Origin: Candidatus Vagococcus giribetii
GTDB taxonomy: Bacteria; Bacillota; Bacilli; Lactobacillales; Vagococcaceae
Direction: 5' to 3'
Assembly (NCBI RefSeq): GCF_017316185.1
Contig: NZ_JAFLVX010000035.1
Location: 1-64,000, forward strand
Length of the DNA stretch: 64,000 bases
The translations under genes were made by a program, and so were the position numbers. This document shows positions 16,321 through 24,604 of this stretch, one piece after another (position 1 is the first letter of the stretch; each line of letters starts with the position of its first letter). The notes under the pieces were generated by a model. It saw only the letters and a list, made by a program, of their open reading frames with translations, searched no databases and was not told the DNA's origin.

Positions 16321-17499
16321 ATGATTAGAGAAGACTTACTTAATGCACAACGTTATTATAGTTCAGGCTATTTATCAAAAAAAGAAATTACGGATGCTTT
16401 GGATAGAGCGATTATATTAATCGATGAGAATATTAAAAAATTTGGAGAAACGTACCCTAGTCCAGCTACCAAAAATGGCTTTTATGAAAAAATGAAAAAC
16501 ATTGAATGGACCAATGGTTTTTGGACAGGGATGCTTTGGATTGCATACGAGTACACAGGAGATGAAAAATACCGTCAATTAGCAGATCGACATGTGGATG
16601 ATTTTTTAAATCGAATTGAGGATAAGGTAGAAGTTGATCACCATGACTTAGGTTTTTTATACATTCCATCATGTGTCAGTGCTTATAAATTAACAGGTAA
16701 TGAAAATGCCAAAAAAGCCTCTATTTTAGCAGCAGACCAGTTGATATCAAGGTATCAAGAAAAGGGAGGATTTATTCAAGCTTGGGGAGAGTTGGGTGCA
16801 GCAGATAATTATCGATTAATTGTCGATTGCATGTTGAATATTCCCTTACTATATTGGGCTACTGAAGAAACAGGTAAGGCTATTTATAAAAATATTGCTG
16901 ATCAACACTATGAGACAACTATGAAAACAGCAGTTAGAGAAAATGCCTCTAGTTACCACACTTACTATTTTGACCCAGAAACAGGAGAACCATTAAAAGG
17001 TGTTACTAGACAAGGCTATTCAGACGATTCTAGTTGGGCAAGAGGGCAAGCATGGGTAGTTTATGGTATTGCGTTACAATACTATCAAACACAAAATGAT
17101 GAATTAGTGGACGATTTTAAAGCTGTGACTAACTATTTACTAAATCGTTTACCTGAAGATTTAGTTCCTTATTGGGATTTAATTTTTTCTGATGGCAGTG
17201 GTCAGTCGAGAGATTCTTCCTCTGGGGCAATTGCAATTTGTGGGATGAATGAGATGTTGAAATATTTGCCAGAGTCTGATGAACTGGGAATGACCTATCG
17301 TCAAGCAAGTCATGCTATGCTAGCAAGTCTGATTAAAGACTATACTTACAAGGATTTAGAAAAAGAAAATGGGTTGTTGACTCACGGAGTTTATTCTTGG
17401 CATTCTGGAAAAGGAGTAGACGAAGCAAATATTTGGGGCGACTACTTTTATATGGAAGCCTTGATTAGATTTTATAAAAATTGGAAATTATATTGGTAG
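16321..17499 (+). CDS. ugl: Unsaturated glucuronyl hydrolase (GH88)
   Basis: Cytosolic enzyme that removes the 4,5-unsaturated uronic acid from the non-reducing end of disaccharides made by polysaccharide lyases. The 392-aa protein has the alpha6/alpha6-barrel GH88 features: WTNGFWTGMLW, Asp109 in HHDLGF and Asp169 in IVDCMLN. Their 60-residue spacing equals that of the two catalytic aspartates known in streptococcal UGL (115 and 175). It is the first gene after the sigma-54 promoter, behind AAGGAGAG, and is followed by PTS genes, so the imported unsaturated disaccharide is its probable substrate. Chondroitin versus hyaluronan preference cannot be read. Confidence 0.95.
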   Translation: MIREDLLNAQRYYSSGYLSKKEITDALDRAIILIDENIKKFGETYPSPATKNGFYEKMKNIEWTNGFWTGMLWIAYEYTGDEKYRQLADRHVDDFLNRIEDKVEVDHHDLGFLYIPSCVSAYKLTGNENAKKASILAADQLISRYQEKGGFIQAWGELGAADNYRLIVDCMLNIPLLYWATEETGKAIYKNIADQHYETTMKTAVRENASSYHTYYFDPETGEPLKGVTRQGYSDDSSWARGQAWVVYGIALQYYQTQNDELVDDFKAVTNYLLNRLPEDLVPYWDLIFSDGSGQSRDSSSGAIAICGMNEMLKYLPESDELGMTYRQASHAMLASLIKDYTYKDLEKENGLLTHGVYSWHSGKGVDEANIWGDYFYMEALIRFYKNWKLYW

Positions 17500-17511
17500 G
17501 AGGAGTAATAA

Positions 17512-18015
17512 ATGACAACACCGAATATTAAAATGGTAAGAATAGATGAACGATTGATCCACGGACAAGGGCAACTTTGGATTAACTCATTAGGAGCAAA
17601 TTTAGTTATTGTAGCAAATGATGAGGTATCAACTAGTAGTATTCAACAAACATTGATGAAATCATTGATTTCAAAATCAATTGGTATGAGATTTTTCAGT
17701 ATAGAAGAGACGTGCGAAAAAATTCATAAAGCTTCTCCGAAACAATCAATCTTTCTAGTAGCCAAAGATCCAAAAGATATTTTGAGATTAGTTGAGGGTG
17801 GTGTTCCTATAACAGAATTAAACGTGGGTAATATTCACTATGCTGAAGGAAAAAAACAATTAACAAATTATATCTCTGTTGGGGAGGAGGATCTATCGGC
17901 TCTTAAAAAATTACGCTTGGAACACGGTCTACACTTTAACACTCAAACCACACCAATGGGGGGAGATTCAGGTGCTGGTGGGTTAGATTTAAACAAATAC
18001 GTTGAAGAAAATTAA
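17512..18015 (+). CDS. Mannose-family PTS EIIB (disaccharide system)
   Basis: A 167-aa cytosolic phosphotransfer subunit. The motif VRIDERLIHGQG holds the phosphorylated His17 (family RIDDRLIHGQV), and LNVGNIHYAEGKK is the conserved middle loop. GGAGGAG overlaps the ugl stop. It accepts phosphate from the EIIA encoded three genes later and passes it to sugar at EIIC/EIID. Context (ugl, yajC, heparinase) points to an unsaturated glycosaminoglycan disaccharide, as in streptococcal hyaluronan loci. Confidence 0.92.
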   Translation: MTTPNIKMVRIDERLIHGQGQLWINSLGANLVIVANDEVSTSSIQQTLMKSLISKSIGMRFFSIEETCEKIHKASPKQSIFLVAKDPKDILRLVEGGVPITELNVGNIHYAEGKKQLTNYISVGEEDLSALKKLRLEHGLHFNTQTTPMGGDSGAGGLDLNKYVEEN

Positions 18016-18035
18016 GAAAAAAGGGAGATAAGAAA

Positions 18036-18815
18036 ATGGATGCATCATTATTACAGGCATTGTTAGTAGGGTTATTTGTATCATTTTGTTTAATTGGTCA
18101 ATTAATTGGTATTTATACGAATAGAGCTATATTTTTAGCTTTTGGTGTTGGGCTGATTTTAGGAGATGTTCAGACAGGGTTGATTATGGGAGCAACTGCT
18201 GAACTTGCATTTATGGGATTTGGTGTTGGAGCAGGTGGTACAGTACCGCCGAACCCAATCGGACCAGGTGTTGTTGGTACGATTATGGCCATTGCTTTGA
18301 AAGATACAGGAATGGACGTAGAAACAGCTCTGTCGTTATCGTTTCCATTTGCAGTAATGATTCAATTTGTGATTACCTTTATTTACTCACTTAATGCAGG
18401 ATCACTTAGTTGGTCAACAAAAGCTATTCAATCTGGTAATTACAAATCATTTAAATTAACATCTAATTTTACTTTTATCGGATTTGCTATTTTTGGTTTT
18501 ATTATGGGATTTGTTGCAACAATGAGTATCGATGTGTTACGTAGCTTTGTTAATATTATTCCTGAAGCTCTTATTTCAGGTTTATCTGTTGCAGGTGGTT
18601 TATTGCCAGCAATTGGTTTTGCAATGATTCTAAATGTAATGGTTAAAAAAGAATTTATTCCAGCCATTTTACTTGGATATGTATGTATCTCATATCTTCA
18701 AATGCCAGTTATTGGATTAGCGTTTGTCGGAGCAATCTTAGCTCTTAACAATTTTTACAATAAAGGTAACGGCGGATCTGATGAACAAGAGGAGGTAATT
18801 GAAGATGGAATCTAA
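18036..18815 (+). CDS. Mannose-family PTS EIIC (disaccharide system)
   Basis: A 259-aa membrane channel subunit with the family signature GVGAGGTVPPNPIGPG and LILGDVQTGLIMGATAELAF. It ends in an acidic tail EVIEDGI, whose codons contain the ribosome site and start codon of the EIID gene, giving an 11-bp overlap. It works with EIID as the sugar translocator. Confidence 0.93.
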   Translation: MDASLLQALLVGLFVSFCLIGQLIGIYTNRAIFLAFGVGLILGDVQTGLIMGATAELAFMGFGVGAGGTVPPNPIGPGVVGTIMAIALKDTGMDVETALSLSFPFAVMIQFVITFIYSLNAGSLSWSTKAIQSGNYKSFKLTSNFTFIGFAIFGFIMGFVATMSIDVLRSFVNIIPEALISGLSVAGGLLPAIGFAMILNVMVKKEFIPAILLGYVCISYLQMPVIGLAFVGAILALNNFYNKGNGGSDEQEEVIEDGI

Positions 18816-19620
18816 TAAACAACCAGTATTAACTAAAAAAGATTATTTAAAAACGAGTGTGCGTTCATACGTGCTACAAAATGGATTTAACTATGGGAAC
18901 TACCAAGGAACAGGTTATGCCAATATTATTTTTCCAGCACTGCGTAAAATTTATAAAGATGATGAAGAAAAATTAAAAGAAGTAACGATTTCAAACTTAG
19001 AATTTTACAACACAAATCCACAATTAGTTCCTTTTATTACAAGTATGCAGTTAGCTATGTATGATAATGGACAAAGTGAAGAAGATACAAGAGCGATTAA
19101 ATTTGCTTTGATGGGACCTTTATCAGGAATTGGTGATTCTTTATCACAATTTGGTTTAGCGCCTTTGTTCTCAACAATTGCAGCAGGGATGGCATTAGAT
19201 GGTTTAATTGCAGGTCCTATATTCTTTATCGTGTGTATGTTTGGTATTACATTTGGAATTCGTATGTTAATGGGATTCTTGGGTTATAAACTTGGAACTG
19301 GAGTTATTGAAACTTTAAGTGAAAAAATGGCAAGTATTGCAACAATTGCTACAACAATTGGTGTGACAGTAATCTCTGGTTTATCTGTTTCCTTTGTAAA
19401 GGCTAATTTAGCTTTGGAGTATGCGACAACCGTTGAAGGAGAAGAACAAATAGTTGCTCTTCAAACTGTTTTTGATAAAATTGCACCTAATTTATTACCT
19501 GTTCTTGTTACAGCTGGGGTTTATATTTTAATCAGAAAATATAAATGGTCTACGTATCGTTTGATTGGTTTATTAATTGTTTTAGGTATCGTGTTATCTA
19601 TGTTAGGAATCTTAAAATAG
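18805..19620 (+). CDS. Mannose-family PTS EIID (disaccharide system)
   Basis: A 271-aa membrane subunit. Family hallmarks: NGFNYGNYQGTGYANIIFPAL, YNTNPQLVPFI and GPLSGIGDSLSQFG. The ATG at 18805 lies nine bases after GAGGAGG and is preferred over an in-frame TTG at 18799. It forms the permease with EIIC. Confidence 0.92.
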   Translation: MESNKQPVLTKKDYLKTSVRSYVLQNGFNYGNYQGTGYANIIFPALRKIYKDDEEKLKEVTISNLEFYNTNPQLVPFITSMQLAMYDNGQSEEDTRAIKFALMGPLSGIGDSLSQFGLAPLFSTIAAGMALDGLIAGPIFFIVCMFGITFGIRMLMGFLGYKLGTGVIETLSEKMASIATIATTIGVTVISGLSVSFVKANLALEYATTVEGEEQIVALQTVFDKIAPNLLPVLVTAGVYILIRKYKWSTYRLIGLLIVLGIVLSMLGILK

Positions 19621-19635
19621 TAGGGTGGGATTGTC

Positions 19636-20085
19636 GTGTTTAAAGTATGTATTGTAGGTCATGGTAATTATCCATCAGGAGTATGCTCTGCCCTTAAATT
19701 ATTATCAGGAAATGATGAAGGAATTCATTATTTTGATTTAGATCATCAGCTAACTCATGAAGAGTATGAAAAACAATTAACATTGTTTTTAGAAGAAAAC
19801 GATAAAGTATTGATTTTTGCTGATATGACAGGAGGGGCACCACATCAAATAGCCACAAGATTGATTGTCTCCTTAGAAAAAACAAGTCAGTATATTGTTT
19901 CTAGTGTATCTCTAAACTTAATTTTAGATATGACGATGAAAAATAGTATGCAATTACTTGATGTAGATAACATTGAGTTGGAGTTAGCTAAAAGTATTGA
20001 AGAAAGTAAAGAGATGGTTATGGTCATGCCAGAATCCTCTGAAACAATTGAAAATACTGAAGAGATAGTTGATGAGGGTATCTAA
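19636..20085 (+). CDS. Mannose-family PTS EIIA (disaccharide system)
   Basis: A 149-aa phosphocarrier with phospho-His9 in CIVGHGNYPSG and the conserved FADMTGGAPHQIA segment. GTG start at 19636 behind GGGTGGGA. A long acidic C-terminal tail ends in VDEGI just before yajC; the EIIA of the second PTS ends in the same way. It also is the likely phosphate link to the LevR-type activator. Confidence 0.92.
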   Translation: MFKVCIVGHGNYPSGVCSALKLLSGNDEGIHYFDLDHQLTHEEYEKQLTLFLEENDKVLIFADMTGGAPHQIATRLIVSLEKTSQYIVSSVSLNLILDMTMKNSMQLLDVDNIELELAKSIEESKEMVMVMPESSETIENTEEIVDEGI

Positions 20086-20086
20086 T

Positions 20087-20359
20087 ATGGGAACTGTTAG
20101 CATCATCTTGCTTTTCGTCTTAGTCATTTTGTATGTGGTAGTCATTCCTCTAGCAAGAAAGCAATATCAGAAAAAGCAGATAACGGAGATGTCATCATTC
20201 ATTGATAACTTAGCTGTTGGTGATCAAGTAATTATGAACAGTGGTATTGTAGGTAGCATTACTAAAATTGAGGCTTATTTATTTCATATTAGCATTTCTA
20301 GTAACACCGTGATACGAGTAGATAAACATTCCATTTTAGGAAAATTCGAAGAAAAATAG
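20087..20359 (+). CDS. yajC: YajC family protein in PTS operon
   Basis: A 90-aa protein with one N-terminal membrane segment, a basic stretch (ARKQYQKKQ) and the YajC core (DNLAVGDQVIMNSGIVGSITKI). The start ATG 20087 follows GAGGG and comes just after the EIIA stop. YajC is an accessory of the SecDF translocase, but paralogues are often encoded with mannose-family PTS genes in Lactobacillales. A role in permease assembly is an inference. Confidence 0.85.
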   Translation: MGTVSIILLFVLVILYVVVIPLARKQYQKKQITEMSSFIDNLAVGDQVIMNSGIVGSITKIEAYLFHISISSNTVIRVDKHSILGKFEEK

Positions 20360-20360
20360 C

Positions 20361-20415
20361 AAGATGTTAAAACGCATAAAACCAAACCAATCGGGTTGAG
20401 TTTTATGCGTTTTAA
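20361..20415 (+). terminator. Long hairpin after the first PTS operon
   Basis: A perfect 16-bp stem (20367-20382 with 20400-20415), extended by AAGAT/ATCTT. The T-run is short, so read-through into the heparinase gene 37 bp later is possible. Confidence 0.75.
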
Positions 20416-20452
20416 TCTTAGATAATGTGATAATTAAAAAGGAGAGTAACCT

Positions 20453-22381
20453 ATGACAATAGCAACTTTTATTAAAAAAAATGAACCAAATAGTGAATTA
20501 GCATTAAAAAATAGTGACTATTTAATGGAGAATAATTTTCTGTTTACCCATCCTTACGACATGGAACCATGTCATGAGATTGTATCGTTTCCCAAAAAAA
20601 TAGATTGGTTACATATCCCGTTTGGTGATGAAGAGTGGTGTTTTATGCTAAATCGTCAAGAGTATTTGTTAGATTTATGCATCTCTTACCAAGGAACATT
20701 GGATAAAAAGTATCTGCTTAAAGGAAAAGAACTCATTCTTGATTGGATTTCAGGCAATCAACAACCCAAAGATTGGCGAACCATAGATACTGGTATCAGA
20801 TTAGTTTATTGGAAGATCATGCTAGATGAGTTGTTAAAAGAGTCGATTCTGACAACTAGTGAATTAAGATTGATTGAAAAAAGTGTGGTCAATCAATTGT
20901 ATTACCTTGATAAAGAGTACATTGAAAAATATGATCTTAGCAATTGGGGAATATTAATTTCATCGGGATTTTTTATGATTCAGCTAGTGTTTAAGAATTG
21001 TGTGCCAATTAGCATGAATCAAAAAATGCTTTTAAGGTTAGAAAATCAATTAAAACTTCAAATTCAACCATCTGGAAACCACTGGGAACAATCTCCACTT
21101 TATTTTATGGAAGTATTGAGGAGTTTAGTCTTTTTAGATGTGTCTAAGGCTATACCAGATGAAAAAATACAACAACAGTTAGAGCAGAAAATCTTGTTAA
21201 TGTATCATTACATGCCGCATTTTGTCACACCAGAAGGAACAACTATTTTGCAAGGTGATACAGATTGTATGATTGTAGACGACATGGCTCAAACAATAGG
21301 TATTTTATATAATCGTCCTATTCCACCGCTTTTCACTAAAAGAGTCTCTGTGGACTATGCGACTCTTTTATTAAGTCACGAAACAATTACTTACAACGAG
21401 TGGAAACAAGGTATTACTAGATTAACAGATAAACAGTTTATAAAAAAAATGATAGATTCTTACACAGGGAATATCTATTATCATTCAGATTGGTCTGATG
21501 CAAGTGATTATTTTCATTTATACAATGGCTCATTAGGAAGTGGTCATGGGCACCTTAGCCTAAATCATATTGATATTTCTATGAAAGGGAGAAATGTTTT
21601 TGTTGATAGTGGGCGCTTTACATATGTTGAGTCATCTATAAGAAAAGAATTAAAGAAATCAACTCATCATAATACGTTGATAGCTAACAAACAACCTTTT
21701 GGAAAGGTTAAAGATTCTTGGAGTTATGACGACGTTCCAACTAGTATGGGAGTACAACATGCAGAAACAAAAGATTTTGTTGTAAGTCGTAGTGTGTATC
21801 TAGATAGACAAGAAGGCTGTATATTTAAAATTTATCGGACTATTATGTACTTTAAGCGCGAGAGGGATTTTTTAATTATTGATCAGGTGATTGATTTGCT
21901 TGGGAGTAGTTTAAATGAAATGAATCGCCATTTTCATTTACAACCAAATTGCAAAGTAACAAAAGATGCTAACAAACTAAAAATTCAACAAGAGCGAACT
22001 GATATAGTGACTGCTTATTTTAGTGAGGCAACAGTTGATATTCTGGAAACAAACTATTCTCGAGTATACAATCAGTTAGAATCTAGTAAAAAAATAGTAA
22101 CTACAAGTGATAAACCCCATCATTTTTTATATCTAACACAAAAAAATGATATGACTATTAATAAATGTGCTATTAGAAAGTCTGATGGAACAAGTTGGGA
22201 TGAAGACAGATGTTTTGGGATTGAAATAAAGAGAAAGGAGATCACCTATCTTATTCATTCCGCTATTGAAGATACCTATAAGGGGCATAAATTATATTTT
22301 TTAAATGACTTACCAGTCTATGGACAATTAAGTAGTTACAAAATTGATTCACAAGAAACCACCTATGAAAGAATTTTATAA
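20453..22381 (+). CDS. Intracellular heparinase II/III family protein
   Basis: A 642-aa protein with an N-terminal alpha-barrel half and a C-terminal heparinase II/III beta-sandwich. The core motif lies near residues 363-400: GHGHLSLNH, GRNVFVDSGRFTY and then THHNTLIANK. There is no signal peptide, so it would work in the cytosol on imported oligosaccharide, as with the related gene in streptococcal hyaluronate loci. AAAAGGAGAG precedes the ATG. It closes the ugl-PTS gene group and is followed by a terminator. Polysaccharide specificity (heparin, chondroitin, other) is not readable. Confidence 0.85.
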   Translation: MTIATFIKKNEPNSELALKNSDYLMENNFLFTHPYDMEPCHEIVSFPKKIDWLHIPFGDEEWCFMLNRQEYLLDLCISYQGTLDKKYLLKGKELILDWISGNQQPKDWRTIDTGIRLVYWKIMLDELLKESILTTSELRLIEKSVVNQLYYLDKEYIEKYDLSNWGILISSGFFMIQLVFKNCVPISMNQKMLLRLENQLKLQIQPSGNHWEQSPLYFMEVLRSLVFLDVSKAIPDEKIQQQLEQKILLMYHYMPHFVTPEGTTILQGDTDCMIVDDMAQTIGILYNRPIPPLFTKRVSVDYATLLLSHETITYNEWKQGITRLTDKQFIKKMIDSYTGNIYYHSDWSDASDYFHLYNGSLGSGHGHLSLNHIDISMKGRNVFVDSGRFTYVESSIRKELKKSTHHNTLIANKQPFGKVKDSWSYDDVPTSMGVQHAETKDFVVSRSVYLDRQEGCIFKIYRTIMYFKRERDFLIIDQVIDLLGSSLNEMNRHFHLQPNCKVTKDANKLKIQQERTDIVTAYFSEATVDILETNYSRVYNQLESSKKIVTTSDKPHHFLYLTQKNDMTINKCAIRKSDGTSWDEDRCFGIEIKRKEITYLIHSAIEDTYKGHKLYFLNDLPVYGQLSSYKIDSQETTYERIL

Positions 22382-22386
22382 AATCG

Positions 22387-22436
22387 AAAAAAACTTATTA
22401 AGTAAAAGAAAACTTTATTTAATAGGTTTTTTTAAT
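22387..22436 (+). terminator. Intrinsic terminator after heparinase gene
   Basis: AAACTTATTAAGTAAA and its near-complement before AATAGGTTTTTTT form an AT-rich stem with a T-run. Confidence 0.75.
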
Positions 22437-22499
22437 ACTCTTAAACAAACTTAATGTATTATAAGACGTTAGTTATAGAAGTTGGACTCGTTTTCCGTG

Positions 22500-22553
22500 T
22501 TGACAACCGAAATAAAAAAAGTTATAGTGAAAGTGGTTACTACCAGATGGTCG
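22500..22553 (+). promoter_or_regulatory. Promoter and GntR operator of the second PTS operon
   Basis: TTGACA (22500-22505), 17-bp spacer, TATAGT (22523-22528). The sequence GTGGTTACTACCAGATGGT (22533-22551) follows at the expected start of transcription. It shares GTGGTTnnTACCAGnTGGT with the site before the GntR gene at 25699, so the GntR protein probably represses this operon. Confidence 0.8.
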
Positions 22554-22582
22554 TGATTAGTTGTTAGAAAGGAGAGTTAACT

Positions 22583-23014
22583 ATGATTAATGCAGTGATA
22601 ACAGGTCACGGAGAATATTCGTTAGGAATGCTAAATGCTTTAGAGATGATTGCTGGAGAACAAGAAAAAATAAAAGCGGTTACTTTTTTAAACGATGAAG
22701 CCATGGAAACCTATCAAGAAAAATTACTTGAAGCAATAAACGAGGTAACTGAGGAAGGTTCTGACATTATTATTTTTACAGATTTAAAAGGAGGAACACC
22801 TTTTAATGTTTCTATGTTATTAACCAATAGTATGCCTCATGTCAAAGTATTAGCAGGCTCTAATTTACCTATTATTTTAGAATTTGTTGGACAACGTTAT
22901 ATGGAACAATCAATTGATCAGGCACTAGAGACTCTTTTAGAAACAGGCAAATCAGGTTTAATGGTGGGAGAATTAGTCACTAACACAAAAGAAAATGAAG
23001 AAGATGGTATTTAA
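22583..23014 (+). CDS. Mannose-family PTS EIIA (amino-sugar system)
   Basis: A 143-aa phosphocarrier with phospho-His9 in AVITGHGEYSLG and FTDLKGGTPFNVS. AAAGGAGAG precedes the ATG. First gene of the second PTS operon under the GntR operator. Its C terminus EEDGI repeats the tail of the other EIIA. Confidence 0.92.
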   Translation: MINAVITGHGEYSLGMLNALEMIAGEQEKIKAVTFLNDEAMETYQEKLLEAINEVTEEGSDIIIFTDLKGGTPFNVSMLLTNSMPHVKVLAGSNLPIILEFVGQRYMEQSIDQALETLLETGKSGLMVGELVTNTKENEEDGI

Positions 23015-23016
23015 TT

Positions 23017-23289
23017 ATGTGGGAAAACATTTTATACACATCCATAGCCCTTATTATCATTATTGTCTTTATAGCGGCCGTTGTTTATGTCGTTAATATG
23101 AAGAATTTAAAAAAACAAAAAGAACATTTTAAACAGATTCATCAAAGCATTCAAGTGGGTGCCAAAGTAGAGGTTCTAAATGGAATATACGGAAAAGTTG
23201 CTGCAATTAACGAAGATACGATTGATTTAAAAGTAAAATCAGGTTCAATTGTTGAGGTTTCTAGATACGCAGTCACAAAAGTCTTATAA
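23017..23289 (+). CDS. yajC: YajC family protein, second PTS operon
   Basis: A 90-aa protein with one N-terminal membrane segment (about 5-27) and a YajC core (QVGAKVEVLNGIYGKVAAINEDTIDLKV). It begins two bases after the EIIA stop. Same size and same relation to EIIA as the copy at 20087, yet clearly diverged, so each PTS has its own YajC partner. Confidence 0.85.
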   Translation: MWENILYTSIALIIIIVFIAAVVYVVNMKNLKKQKEHFKQIHQSIQVGAKVEVLNGIYGKVAAINEDTIDLKVKSGSIVEVSRYAVTKVL

Positions 23290-23308
23290 AAAATGGAGGA
23301 ATAGAAAA

Positions 23309-23785
23309 ATGGCTAATATTTTATTAACAAGAATAGATAATCGATTGATTCATGGACAAGTAGCAACACAATGGAGTGGCTCAATTGGAGCAAATTTAAT
23401 TTTAGTAGCAAACGATAAAGTAGCAGCAGATACCGTACGACAAGGCTTGATGGATATGGCAGCACCAGCTGGCGTAGCTACACGATATTTTACGTTGCAA
23501 AAAACGATAGATATCATCCATAAAGCAGCAGATCGTCAAAAGATTTTTATTGTTGTGGAATCACCAGAGGATGCTTTGGCACTTGTTGAGGGTGGCGTTG
23601 AAATAAAAAAAGTCAATATCGGTAACATGCACATGTCAGAAGGTAAACGTCAAGTAGCGACTTCAGTTGCTGTAGATGACAAAGATGTAGCAGCCTTCAA
23701 AAAATTAGAAGAAAAGGGAGTGAAGTTGGAAATTCAACGTGTACCGTCAACATCAGTCGAGGACATTTCTAAATTATACAAATAA
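23309..23785 (+). CDS. Mannose-family PTS EIIB (amino-sugar system)
   Basis: A 158-aa subunit with phospho-His15 in TRIDNRLIHGQV and the loop VNIGNMHMSEGKRQ. The ATG at 23309 lies nine bases after GGAGGA; a longer in-frame extension upstream would overlap yajC and lacks a ribosome site. Most similar by eye to AgaB/AgaV-type EIIB of N-acetylgalactosamine systems. Confidence 0.92.
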   Translation: MANILLTRIDNRLIHGQVATQWSGSIGANLILVANDKVAADTVRQGLMDMAAPAGVATRYFTLQKTIDIIHKAADRQKIFIVVESPEDALALVEGGVEIKKVNIGNMHMSEGKRQVATSVAVDDKDVAAFKKLEEKGVKLEIQRVPSTSVEDISKLYK

Positions 23786-23800
23786 AAGGAGGGAATTCTA

Positions 23801-24604
23801 ATGGATTATTCAATTATCCAGGTATTATTAATCTTTATTGTAACGTTTATTGTTGCGATTGATCAATTTAGCTTTTTAGAATCTTTGTATCAACCGATTG
23901 TAACAGGTATGGTTGTTGGTTTTATTCTTGGAGACGTTCAAACAGGGCTTGTTGTAGGGGGAACGTACCAGTTAATGACAATTGGTAACATGCCAGTTGG
24001 TGGGGCTCAACCACCAAATGCTGTTATAGGTGGTATAATGGCAGCCGTCTTAGCTATTACTTTAAAACTTGAGCCTGCAGCAGCTGTAGCAACAGCAATT
24101 CCATTCTCTTTATTAGGTCAATACGGAGTAACATTAATTTTCTCATTAATGTCTCCAGTTATGTCAGTAGCTGATAGATATGCTCATGAAGCAAATGATA
24201 AAGGTATTGATAGAATTAACTACCTATCAATGGCTGCATTAGGAACTATTTTTGGTGTTATTGTTACATTATTCTTTATCGGTGGAGCAACATTTGGAGA
24301 AACTGTTGTTAACATGATTCCTGAATGGTTAATGGGAGGATTATCTGCAGCAGGAGGCATGATGCGTTATGTAGGTTTTGCGATTCTGATGAAAGTAATG
24401 CTTTCAAAAGACCTATGGGGATTCTTATTTGCTGGTTTTGCAATGGCGACAATCGTTATGGCTTCTCCAACATTAAGTGGCCCAGCATTAATTATTTTAG
24501 CATTCATCGGATTTGCAATTGCTTTCTGGGATTTCCAAATCCAAACAAAATTTAAATCACACCAAGCTCAAACATACGAAGGAGGAGAAGAAGATGGCAT
24601 ATAA
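23801..24604 (+). CDS. Mannose-family PTS EIIC (amino-sugar system)
   Basis: A 267-aa membrane subunit with IDQFSFLESLYQPIVTGMV, LGDVQTGLVVGGTYQLM and GNMPVGGAQPPNAVIGG. The C-terminal GGEEDGI codons hold the EIID ribosome site and start, an 11-bp overlap. Built like AgaC/AgaW proteins. Confidence 0.93.
   Translation: MDYSIIQVLLIFIVTFIVAIDQFSFLESLYQPIVTGMVVGFILGDVQTGLVVGGTYQLMTIGNMPVGGAQPPNAVIGGIMAAVLAITLKLEPAAAVATAIPFSLLGQYGVTLIFSLMSPVMSVADRYAHEANDKGIDRINYLSMAALGTIFGVIVTLFFIGGATFGETVVNMIPEWLMGGLSAAGGMMRYVGFAILMKVMLSKDLWGFLFAGFAMATIVMASPTLSGPALIILAFIGFAIAFWDFQIQTKFKSHQAQTYEGGEEDGI

Noticed and set aside
22440-22582. Second sigma-54 promoter before the second PTS operon
   Set aside because: I looked for GG-N10-GC with TTGC and found none; a good TTGACA-17-TATAGT promoter with a GntR operator explains the operon.
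24325-24555. 76-codon plus-strand frame inside the second EIIC gene
   Set aside because: Out of frame with a certain membrane protein; Cys/Ser-rich content is typical of a shadow frame.
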